A stretch of 64,000 bases of DNA, from positions 2,418,001 to 2,482,000 of the forward strand of contig NZ_CAAHFG010000001.1 of NCBI RefSeq assembly GCF_900890425.1, in the 5' to 3' direction. Shown piece by piece: positions 9,909 through 17,213 of this stretch (position 1 is its first letter; each line of letters opens with the position of its first letter). This stretch comes from Pontiella desulfatans. Lineage in GTDB: Bacteria; Verrucomicrobiota; Kiritimatiellia; Kiritimatiellales; Pontiellaceae. The notes under the pieces were generated by a model. That model was not told where the DNA came from, did not search any database, and saw nothing but the letters and a program-made list of their open reading frames with translations. A program made the position numbers and the translations under genes.

Positions 9909-11384
9909 CTATTTCGACTTCTTCATTTTGGCAGCGCCCTTGGACGGCTTCATCAACGGATCGTCTAGCTCCATGCTCAATTTCTTAAGCGCTTCGCGCA
10001 TCTGCTTCAGCTTGGCGGCGTATTCCGGATTACCGGCGAGGTCGTCCAGCTCGTTCGGATCCTTCTTCAGGTTGAAGAGGCGCTCGACGTTGGCGGTGGG
10101 ATAGGAAATAAACTTCCAGTCGCCTTTGGTAATCATCCGCTGCCGGTTCATATAGGCCCCGTAGATTTCCGGATAGTGCCCGGTGGTTTCCCCGCGCAGC
10201 AGCGGCAGCAGGCTTTTAAAATCAACCCCTTCCAACGGTGCACCGGCGACCTCCAGCGAAGTGGCCATCACATCCTGCAGATAGATCGGTGCATCGATTT
10301 TCACCCCCGGCTTCACATCCGGTCCGACGACCAGAAACGGCACGCGCACACTGTGGTCGTACATGTTTTGTTTCCCGCTAAAACCATGATGACCACAGGC
10401 CAACCCATGGTCGGCGGTAAAGACGACATAGGTGTTGTCGGCCTTGCCGGTTTTTTCCAACGCCTCGAAGATCCTGCCAATCTGATCGTCCATGTGGGTG
10501 ATGATGGCGAAATATTCCTGGCGATTGACCTTCACGGCATATTCGGTGCGCGGATAGGGCATCAGCTTTTCATCGCGCAACCCCAGTCCGCAAACCTTAT
10601 CGGCATACGGGTATTGGGGCAGGAAGTTTTCCGGCAGCTTGATGCGGTCGAGCGGATAGCGGTCGATGTATTCCTTCGGCGACTGACGCGGGTCGTGCGA
10701 TGCATTGAAGGCCAGATACATAAAGAAGGGTTTGTCGTCCTTCGCCGCCGTTTCAAGAAACTCCACGCTGTCGTTGGCGACCACCTCGCTCCAGTGCGTG
10801 CCGCCTTCCCAGAACCCGCCGTTGGTGGTGTCCCAGGGTTTCCATCCCTTCTTGTAGTGCTCTTCATCGATCGGGCGGCCGTAGCCGTAACCCTTGGGCT
10901 TGGTGCCGTCGGCCGATCCCTTGCTACGGAAATCGCTTGGCATTCCGCCGCGGACATTTTTGGCGGTCTGGAAAAGATCCTCCGCCTCCGCGCCGGGAAC
11001 ATGCCACTTGCCGGTCATATAGGTTTGATAGCCCGCCGCCTGCATGCGCTGCGCCCACATGCTTTTCTCTTTGACGCCCGTTTTTACACCCGCCTGGGCA
11101 TTCCAGACAAAGCGTCCGCAATTGAGCATCGATCGGCTGGCCGCGCAGACCGCCCCGCCCCAGGCGCCCATATTGTAGGCGTGCGTAAAGCTGGCCCCGT
11201 TTTCAACCAGCCTATCGAGATTCGGCGTATCAATGTCCAGCATGCCGGCCGCACCGATGGTTTCGTAACTCATGTCGTCCGCAAAAATAAAGACTACATT
11301 CGGCTGCTCGGCTTGCACCGGGTGTGCTCCGGCCACAAACAGGCATGAGGCCGCCATGGCCATGATTCGATACGTTCTTTTCAT
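9909..11384 (-). CDS. S1-family sulfatase with variant C-x-A-x-R motif
   Basis: 491 residues with a signal peptide of about 25 residues (ending HPVQAE). NVVFIFADDMSYETIGAAG opens the fold. The maturation motif reads CAASR (Cys at about 80), so the usual Pro is Ala; C-x-(P/A)-x-R is an accepted variant, and maturation is plausible. TGKWHVPG and FTADHGLACGHHGFSGK are present, the latter in the ADHG form typical of choline-sulfatase/iduronate-2-sulfatase-like branches. The C-terminus is Lys-rich (KGAAKMKKSK). It is therefore a different sulfatase subfamily from its neighbours and probably attacks a different sulfate position. It starts 2 bp after the gene at 11387 and ends 22 bp before the sulfatase-esterase. 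Confidence 0.91.
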   Translation of the reverse strand: MKRTYRIMAMAASCLFVAGAHPVQAEQPNVVFIFADDMSYETIGAAGMLDIDTPNLDRLVENGASFTHAYNMGAWGGAVCAASRSMLNCGRFVWNAQAGVKTGVKEKSMWAQRMQAAGYQTYMTGKWHVPGAEAEDLFQTAKNVRGGMPSDFRSKGSADGTKPKGYGYGRPIDEEHYKKGWKPWDTTNGGFWEGGTHWSEVVANDSVEFLETAAKDDKPFFMYLAFNASHDPRQSPKEYIDRYPLDRIKLPENFLPQYPYADKVCGLGLRDEKLMPYPRTEYAVKVNRQEYFAIITHMDDQIGRIFEALEKTGKADNTYVVFTADHGLACGHHGFSGKQNMYDHSVRVPFLVVGPDVKPGVKIDAPIYLQDVMATSLEVAGAPLEGVDFKSLLPLLRGETTGHYPEIYGAYMNRQRMITKGDWKFISYPTANVERLFNLKKDPNELDDLAGNPEYAAKLKQMREALKKLSMELDDPLMKPSKGAAKMKKSK

Positions 11385-11386
11385 GA

Positions 11387-12859
11387 TTAGTTAGCTCTCG
11401 TTGTTAAGGGTTTGGCATTGGCCATGAATCCGGCGGGACGGCTGTTTTGGGCCAGCTCTTCCTGAAAGGTTTCCGCACACCTAAGAAGACGCTCGGCAAC
11501 CTCGGGATGGGACGCCAGAACATTCTGCTTCTCGCCCATGTCCGCATCCAAATCATACAACGCCATCATCGGGGAACTCGAACCCTTGCCCCGGGATCCC
11601 TTGCCGTTGCCCTTTGCTTTGCCGAGATGCAGCTTCCATTGGCCTGAGCGAACCGCCTTGAGGTCATTCCCCTTGTAATAGAAAAAGGCCTCGTGGGGGC
11701 TTTCCGCACCCCCGGTCAACACGGGGAAGATATCCTTGCCATCGATCACGCGGTCCGTCGGGATTTCGGCGCCGGCGAGTTTGGCGAACGTCGGCAGCAG
11801 ATCCATGGCCGTCATCAGTTCATCGTTCACCTGCCCCGCCGGGATTTTCCCGGGCCAGCGGATCACGGTCGGCACCCGCATTCCGCCTTCGAAGGAACTG
11901 CCCTTCTTGCCCGACAGCGGTGCCGCACTTCCAACCGACGGCCCGTTGTCCGACGTGAAAACCACCACGGTGTTTTCATCGATTCCGTTCTGCTTCAGGG
12001 CATCCAGGATTTGCCCGACCGACCAGTCGATCTCGTTGATGGCATAGTTGTAGATTTTATCGCGCGTTAAATAGTCGATACGCGTTTCATGCTTAAGCTT
12101 GGTTTTGACCGCATCCGGCACCGGCTCCATGAAAGGCGGCGACAGATGGATGGGCCGATGCGGGATCGGATGCGGAATGTAGAGGAAGAACGGTTCGTCC
12201 TTATGCTTCCCGATGAATTCGACGGCCCGCCCGGTGATCCGCTTCGTGAGATAGTCCGCATCGGGTTCCTCTTCAATCACCGTCTCCATTTCCATCAGGG
12301 GAAGCGGAGGGAACCTATGCTTTTTGTCATTCAGGTGAAACGGGTGGATATCGTGGCTGTAGGGAAGGCCGAAGAATTCGTCGAAGCCCTGGCGGGTCGG
12401 CAAAAAGTCCGGCTGGTCACCGAGGTGCCACTTGCCGAAGATAGCGGTTTTATAACCGGCCGTTTTCAGCACCTCGGCCAGGGTGGTTTCCTCCGGGTTC
12501 AGGCCATTCTTATCCCCGGCGAGAAAGACGCCGGCGGCCAGGCCGATGCGCTTCGGGTAGCACCCGGTCATCAGGGCCGAGCGCGACGGTGTGCAGACCG
12601 AACCCGCCACATAGAAACTCGTCAGCTTCGCGCCCTCTTCCGCCATCCGGTCGATGCGCGGAGTCTTGACCTGCTTTCCCCCGAAACATCCCAGATCGGC
12701 ATAGCCCTGGTCGTCGGTTAGAACGATGACAATATTGGGACGCGTTGAGAGCGATGCAGCAAAACACGAATGGATTAACAGAAGACCGCAAAGAACGCGA
12801 AGACCTGAATCCTTCGCGCTCTTTGCGACCTTTGTGTTTAAGAAACCCGTTGCATGCAT
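11387..12859 (-). CDS. S1-family sulfatase with repeat-derived N-terminus
   Basis: 490 residues. Fold landmarks: NIVIVLTDDQGYADLGCFGG, formylglycine motif CTPSR (Cys at about 89) followed by SALMTGCYP, GKWHLGDQP, IPHPIPHRPIHLSPP, FTSDNGPS and GQWKLHLGKAKG. The first 35 residues are odd: LNTKVAKSAKDSGLRVLCG is encoded by a dispersed inverted repeat (12779-12840), and the following LLLIHSCFAAS serves as the hydrophobic core of a signal peptide. No good ribosome binding site precedes the ATG, which lies 8 bp after the upstream stop, so translation probably depends on coupling. The closest relative here is the sulfatase domain of the modular protein at 31678-34893, which shares LPTRQGF and PYSHDIHP. 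Substrate unknown. Confidence 0.9.
   Translation of the reverse strand: MHATGFLNTKVAKSAKDSGLRVLCGLLLIHSCFAASLSTRPNIVIVLTDDQGYADLGCFGGKQVKTPRIDRMAEEGAKLTSFYVAGSVCTPSRSALMTGCYPKRIGLAAGVFLAGDKNGLNPEETTLAEVLKTAGYKTAIFGKWHLGDQPDFLPTRQGFDEFFGLPYSHDIHPFHLNDKKHRFPPLPLMEMETVIEEEPDADYLTKRITGRAVEFIGKHKDEPFFLYIPHPIPHRPIHLSPPFMEPVPDAVKTKLKHETRIDYLTRDKIYNYAINEIDWSVGQILDALKQNGIDENTVVVFTSDNGPSVGSAAPLSGKKGSSFEGGMRVPTVIRWPGKIPAGQVNDELMTAMDLLPTFAKLAGAEIPTDRVIDGKDIFPVLTGGAESPHEAFFYYKGNDLKAVRSGQWKLHLGKAKGNGKGSRGKGSSSPMMALYDLDADMGEKQNVLASHPEVAERLLRCAETFQEELAQNSRPAGFMANAKPLTTRAN
12779..12840. repeat. Dispersed inverted repeat inside a sulfatase 5' end
   Basis: Two arms, GACCGCAAAGAACGCGAAG and its near-complement ending CTTTGCGACC, face each other across about 9 bases. 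The type resembles the abundant intergenic AAAG-rich hairpins of PVC genomes. Here it lies inside the start of the sulfatase at 11387-12859 and encodes residues of its leader. A related element is at 41519-41587. Confidence 0.7.
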
Positions 12860-12867
12860 GGTGTAGC

Positions 12868-14115
12868 TTAAAAGGCGCTTTTAATGACATCCAGCTTGGC
12901 GCCGAGCAACTTGCGCGCAAGTGGATCGAGCTCCGCTTCCGCCCCCTGGATATGGAAGGTCCGCTGCACGTGCCGCATGGTTTGGCCGGGTTTAAGGGCG
13001 GCGGCGGGCGAAGAGGTTTCGAGTTCATAGAACGGCCCCAACGGAGCAACGCCCGGCTCGGGCGAACCGTCGTTGTAGGAGTTGATCACGTCGCCGGCAT
13101 AGGGTTCCTTCTGCTGTTCCCACATGGAGTTAACGAAACCGTTCGGTGCGTCCTGCACGTTGTAGGTGACAATATTGAGCACCTGCCCGGCGGCATCGTA
13201 GCTGCCGGCAATGCCCTTGGAGCGTTGCGGGCTGATGCCGATCTTGCCGCGCCGCGTGCCGTCGCCCTTGAAAAACAGTTTTTGCTTTTCGACCCGCAGG
13301 TATTCCGGCGGAACCTTGCCGAAGTAGGTGTCGTTCACTCTCGGGCCGAGTTCCTTCTCGCCACCCTGTTTGAACGGGATCACGACGGTCGTTTCGGGCG
13401 ACGGGTTGTACATGCCCAGCATCCAGATCGAGAGCAAGCCGGTTTCCGGTTTCCATTCATTGGACCCCGTGTTGGTGATCCGGTTATCCGTTTCATAGCC
13501 GACCATGCGCAGCCCCTTGCCAAGCTCAACGCCCAGCATTTCCTCGGCATCGTCCTTATCAATCAATTCTATGGTGCGCTCGATGCCCACCTTGAATTCG
13601 GCTCCGCCGTAGTTGACCAGCTCAGCACGGTGTTTGAAAGTAACGGAATCGTCATCCTGTTCGACCACCTCGAACGCTTCGGTATCAATAACCGCTGGTG
13701 TCTGCCAATCGGAGAATTCAAATTGGGTTCCCGGCTTGAAAAAGAGCGCGTACTGCCCACCTTCCGGCCCGAGCCAAAAGCGTTCCTCCCCACCGAAGAT
13801 ATAGATGTGCTCTTCGAGCCGGCCTTTCTTCTCTTCCTCCGAAAGGAATCCGTTCTCGATGACCGGGCGGTTGATCCAGCCAAAGCTCGGACCGGCCTGG
13901 CGGTCGAAGGTGCTGGTCATCACACGCCCCTGGTAAACGGGCGCCACCGCCACCGCCGCATCGCCGTCTTTCAACAGGACGATCGGTGTATGCTGTTTCA
14001 TGAACGCCACATCGTCGGCAAACGCGCCGCTTCCTCCGGTGTCCGTCGTTGCGCAACCGGAAACCAACCACAGAGCCGCGCCGCCCAATCCTGCCATCAT
14101 TTGCATCGTCTTCAT
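12868..14115 (-). CDS. DUF6786-like outer-surface lipoprotein
   Basis: 415 residues. The leader MKTMQMMAGLGGAALWLVSGC carries a lipobox (LVSGC), so the mature protein is probably a lipoprotein. The body is an all-beta, galactose-mutarotase-like protein with GRVMTSTFDRQAGPSFGWIN near the N-terminus, an EERFWLGPEGGQYALFF segment, then NEWKPETGLLSIWMLGM, and a C-terminal VQRTFHIQG. From memory this matches the DUF6786 family, often found in PVC carbohydrate clusters; the function is not established. It sits between the GH117-like gene (1 bp) and a sulfatase (8 bp) in the left operon. A glycan-binding or epimerase-like role is possible but unproven. Confidence 0.72.
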   Translation of the reverse strand: MKTMQMMAGLGGAALWLVSGCATTDTGGSGAFADDVAFMKQHTPIVLLKDGDAAVAVAPVYQGRVMTSTFDRQAGPSFGWINRPVIENGFLSEEEKKGRLEEHIYIFGGEERFWLGPEGGQYALFFKPGTQFEFSDWQTPAVIDTEAFEVVEQDDDSVTFKHRAELVNYGGAEFKVGIERTIELIDKDDAEEMLGVELGKGLRMVGYETDNRITNTGSNEWKPETGLLSIWMLGMYNPSPETTVVIPFKQGGEKELGPRVNDTYFGKVPPEYLRVEKQKLFFKGDGTRRGKIGISPQRSKGIAGSYDAAGQVLNIVTYNVQDAPNGFVNSMWEQQKEPYAGDVINSYNDGSPEPGVAPLGPFYELETSSPAAALKPGQTMRHVQRTFHIQGAEAELDPLARKLLGAKLDVIKSAF

Positions 14116-14116
14116 C

Positions 14117-15088
14117 TTATTCCCCTTTCTCTACATCAAACCTATGAATGAAAGGCAGGTTGCCCTTTCCTTTCGCACGTCCAATCTCAACGCCCCACTC
14201 CGGAAGGTCGCCGGTTCCGCTCTGGGTGAACGCCTCGGGGCGGTAGGCCCCGCCGGCCCACGGGCCTTTGACCACGGTGTGGGTCTTCGAGAAGTGTACG
14301 CCGTCTTCGGAATAGAGGATTGAATTGATGATATCCTTCGGTCCGGTGGTGCCGATCATGGCGGCAACGCCCGTCCCCTGGGGCCAAACCAGCACTTCGT
14401 GGTTCCCGGGAATCACCGGGTTTTCCGGATGCCTCACATAGGGGCCTTCGGGTTTGTCGGCAATGGCCAACCCCATCTGGGTCTGCCCGGGACTTTTGCC
14501 CAACTGACGCCCTTTGTAGTAGAACCAATATTTCCCTTCGCGGACCACCAAGCAGGCGTCATCAATCAGGTGGCTGTCGAAGTCCGCTGGATTGTCGCTG
14601 TTCTTCAACGCCGGATTGGTGGCGAGCCGCTCCCACGGGCCGTCGGGGGAGTCCGACACGGCAATGCCGATCTTCGAATCCGGGTTGAAGGGCTTTTCAT
14701 GGTATGACCGGGACGTCCCGGTATAGAAGAGCCAATATTTTCCTTCGGCCACGAGAATGTTCGGCGTGAACACACTGGCCCCTTCCCAGCTCCCCGGCGC
14801 GCCCTTGGCCAACGACTCCCCCTTTTCCGTCCAGTTCACGCCATCCAACGAAGTCGCATACCAAACGGTGGCATCGTAGCCGGGAGAGATGGTTCCCTTC
14901 GAATACCACACATAGTAGAGGTCGCCCACCTTGATAATGTCGCTCGGGTCCCGGCGCATGACGCCCTTTTCCAAACCGATGCCCTTCAGCTCGGAATGGG
15001 TCACCACGACCTTTTTCATCTCCGCCTGCGCCGTTGCGGCCACGCCCGCAACCAGGCCGATTGCCATCCATGCCATTTTCCATTTCAT
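14117..15088 (-). CDS. GH117-like secreted glycosidase (five-bladed beta-propeller)
   Basis: 323 residues with a signal peptide ending ATAQAE. The propeller signatures are MRRDPSDIIKVGDLYYVWYS, SGYDA-type ATVWYATS, FTPNILVAEGKYWLFYTG, DDACLVVREGKYWFYYKGR, GNHEVLVWPQGTGVAA and a SILYSEDGVHF blade. Family GH117 removes terminal 3,6-anhydro-alpha-L-galactose from neoagaro-oligosaccharides; the Asp of RRDPSD is in the expected general-base position. Related enzymes of other specificity exist, so the exact substrate is open. The same fold occurs twice in tandem in the protein at 28049-31519, and a fragment survives at 16677-17090. It is the second gene of the left operon, 28 bp after the first. 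Confidence 0.85.
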   Translation of the reverse strand: MKWKMAWMAIGLVAGVAATAQAEMKKVVVTHSELKGIGLEKGVMRRDPSDIIKVGDLYYVWYSKGTISPGYDATVWYATSLDGVNWTEKGESLAKGAPGSWEGASVFTPNILVAEGKYWLFYTGTSRSYHEKPFNPDSKIGIAVSDSPDGPWERLATNPALKNSDNPADFDSHLIDDACLVVREGKYWFYYKGRQLGKSPGQTQMGLAIADKPEGPYVRHPENPVIPGNHEVLVWPQGTGVAAMIGTTGPKDIINSILYSEDGVHFSKTHTVVKGPWAGGAYRPEAFTQSGTGDLPEWGVEIGRAKGKGNLPFIHRFDVEKGE

Positions 15089-15116
15089 CCTAAAACTCCT
15101 ATTCCACAGTCCGGTT

Positions 15117-16472
15117 CTAATAACTTAGCTTGCCGCCTCTTGATGGTTTCTGACGTTCGCTCTCCCACCACTCCCGGGGGCCTTCCTTTTCAATATCCGC
15201 CCAAAGCTTGAGGAGAATGCGTTTCATCTCCTCCGTCTTTTCGGGCATCTTGGTTGCCAGATCGTTTTCTTCCTTCCAATCCTTCTGGACTTCGTAGAGT
15301 TGGAACTTCGTCAGCGTCTCGTCGGCGATCATCTTCCAATCGCCGACCCGCATGGCAACCCGTTCATTCGGGCCGGAAACATGCGTGCGCCAGAACATGG
15401 GGATTTTGCGTTCAACCGGCTTGCCCTGCAATGCGGGAAGCATGTTGACGCCGTCGATCGTGCGATCCTTCGGCAACGGCAGGCCGGTGATGGCGAGCAC
15501 GGTGGAGAAGACATCGCTTCCGATCACCGGCACATCGCTGACGGAGCCGGGTTTGATGTTTCCGGGCCAGCGCGCCAACCCCGGAACGCGGATGCCGCCT
15601 TCGTATTCGCTGCGCTTGTTCCCGCGCAGACCGCCGCTCGAACCGCCGTATGCGGGAACCGGACCGTTGTCGGAAGAGAAATACACCAGGGTATCATCGC
15701 TCACCCCGGCCTGGTCGAGCGCATCGAGAATCATGCCAAGCCCATGGTCCATCTGGGTGATGTTCCCCATATACTTGCTGTTTTCATGCCCCTTGTAGAG
15801 CGCCTCGAAACGCGGATCGGTGGCGATCGGCGAATGCGGTTCATGAAACCAGACGGTCAGCGCAAACGGTTTTTTCGGATCGTGGAGATCCTTGAGCCAA
15901 TGCACGGCCTCCCCTGCCACCAGCGGGGCGGAATAACCTTGCAGCTCGCCGAGCGGTTCGCCGTTGCGGACAAAGTTGGCCGGGTTTTTGTGGCTGGGTT
16001 CGGCGTTGTTCTGGGTGTAGAACCAATAGTCGTAGCCATGCTCCCCGGGCTGGGGGAATTCCGGCTTGTTGAACTGGTTCTTCGAAAGCAGGTGCCATTT
16101 CCCGACGTGGCAGGTTTCGTAGCCAATGCCTTTCAACAGCTCCGGATAGGTGATTTCGCTGGCGCGGAGGTGCGCCTGGCCATTTCCGGAGAGATGGCGG
16201 TAGACCCCGTTGCGGTACGGCGTACGGCCGGTGAGGATGGCGGAGCGCGAAGGCGAACAAACACCGCAGGCGGAATAGCACTGGGTCAGCTTCACCCCTT
16301 GCGCCGCCAACCGGTCCATGTTCGGCGTCTGAATCAGCTCGTTGCCAAAGGTTCCGGAATCGCCCCAACCCATATCATCGGCAATCACCACAACAATATT
16401 CGGTTTCTTCGTCGCCGCATGGGTGACACCCCCCAGAAGCAAACATAATCCCAACCCTACAATCCGTTTCAT
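15117..16472 (-). CDS. S1-family sulfatase, first gene of the left operon
   Basis: 451 residues with a 20-residue signal peptide (ending GVTHAA). NIVVVIADDMGWGDSGTFG, formylglycine motif CSPSR (Cys at about 72), SAILTGRTP, HVGKWHL, VWFHEPHSPI and YFSSDNGPVPA are present. AAAGGA five bases before the ATG is a good ribosome binding site. No promoter was firmly identified, but this is the first gene after a 700-bp stretch of decayed sequence, and all ten genes downstream follow with gaps of 28 bp or less. The C-terminus is rich in W, E and K (EWWESERQKPSRGGK). It probably acts in the periplasm or outside the cell on a sulfated galactan or fucan. Confidence 0.92.
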   Translation of the reverse strand: MKRIVGLGLCLLLGGVTHAATKKPNIVVVIADDMGWGDSGTFGNELIQTPNMDRLAAQGVKLTQCYSACGVCSPSRSAILTGRTPYRNGVYRHLSGNGQAHLRASEITYPELLKGIGYETCHVGKWHLLSKNQFNKPEFPQPGEHGYDYWFYTQNNAEPSHKNPANFVRNGEPLGELQGYSAPLVAGEAVHWLKDLHDPKKPFALTVWFHEPHSPIATDPRFEALYKGHENSKYMGNITQMDHGLGMILDALDQAGVSDDTLVYFSSDNGPVPAYGGSSGGLRGNKRSEYEGGIRVPGLARWPGNIKPGSVSDVPVIGSDVFSTVLAITGLPLPKDRTIDGVNMLPALQGKPVERKIPMFWRTHVSGPNERVAMRVGDWKMIADETLTKFQLYEVQKDWKEENDLATKMPEKTEEMKRILLKLWADIEKEGPREWWESERQKPSRGGKLSY

Positions 16473-16676
16473 CTGAATCCTTTCATCTTATGCACAGCCC
16501 AATCACTTTTCGCATCACCATCCCGACCAACGCGTATCTTGGATGGATTCGCCTCCAAGTTAAAATCTTTATTCCACTCTTCTTCCGCCTCGGGACCTCC
16601 GTCTGGACAGGCTGGGCCCACTGCGGCTTCGTTGCGCTCCCCATTGGTGCCGGATTTTCCATTCCCAATAAAATTA
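16473..16676. other. Intergenic stretch, no gene seen
   Basis: About 200 bases between the first operon gene and the remnant gene upstream. Short frames exist on both strands, but none shows a fold motif, a ribosome binding site or similarity to anything else in the window. Confidence 0.6.
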
Positions 16677-17090
16677 TCACTGACGCTGCGATTCATTCAA
16701 CCAGCCGATCCGCCAAAAGCCTTGACCTTCGGATGCATCGACATAATCGCTGTATGGCGAAGCCGGAAGAAAGGGATCCCGGCTGTTGCTGTCCGCAAGG
16801 TTTGAAGTATTTCCAATACAGTACCCCAGCCCCGGCGTCCCGCTAAAATGCATCTAGACCTTGAAAGCCGGCTCATCTCCACCGCCGCCACCGCCGTTGC
16901 GTCCGACCACGAAACGGATCATGTCGTCTTCAGTCACGGTCACATGGGTGAGGTGGCATACCAAACGGTCGCATTATAGCCGGGGAAAATCGTTCCTTTT
17001 GAGTGCCAAAAATCGTAGAGGTCGCCGACCTTGATCACGTCGCTGGGATCAACAAACTCAAACCTAACCTATAAATCTGTTCTCCTTTCC
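16677..17090 (-). pseudogene. Hybrid remnant: GH117-like start joined to a modular sulfatase C-terminus
   Basis: Reading the minus strand from about 17060, one meets VDPSDVIKVGDLYDFWHS then GYNATVWYATS, the first blade of a GH117-like protein as at 14117-15088. The sequence then switches, after a stop, to LTHVTVTEDDMIRFVVG and, beyond another stop, to MHFSGTPGLGYCIG and EGQGFWRI. These match the end of the sulfatase at 20360-24436 (FSGTPGQGYCIEQTS, EEQGFWRIELRE). A purine-rich ribosome-binding-like stretch (AAAGGAGA) precedes it near 17090, and the operator-like palindrome at 17169-17186 lies at the normal distance. It looks like a former member of the regulon that lost its middle by recombination and then decayed. 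Confidence 0.8.
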
Positions 17091-17168
17091 CTAAAACCAC
17101 TCGTATAGAGAGCTTCAGTACACCTTTTACCAAACAAACAAAGTACCATTACATCCCCATTATACGCC

Positions 17169-17186
17169 ATAGCCTGAAAAGGGTAT
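17169..17186. promoter_or_regulatory. Operator-like palindrome, copy 1
   Basis: ATAGCCTGAAAAGGGTAT on the plus strand, one base away from the perfect palindrome ATACCCTGAAAAGGGTAT found at 38359 and 57979. It is about 80-100 bp upstream of the remnant gene at 16677-17090 and 28 bp beyond the stop of the modular sulfatase at 17214. It could also serve the whole left operon. Confidence 0.65.
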
Positions 17187-17213
17187 TCTCCAGCGAAGGC
17201 TCTTCTCCATCCG

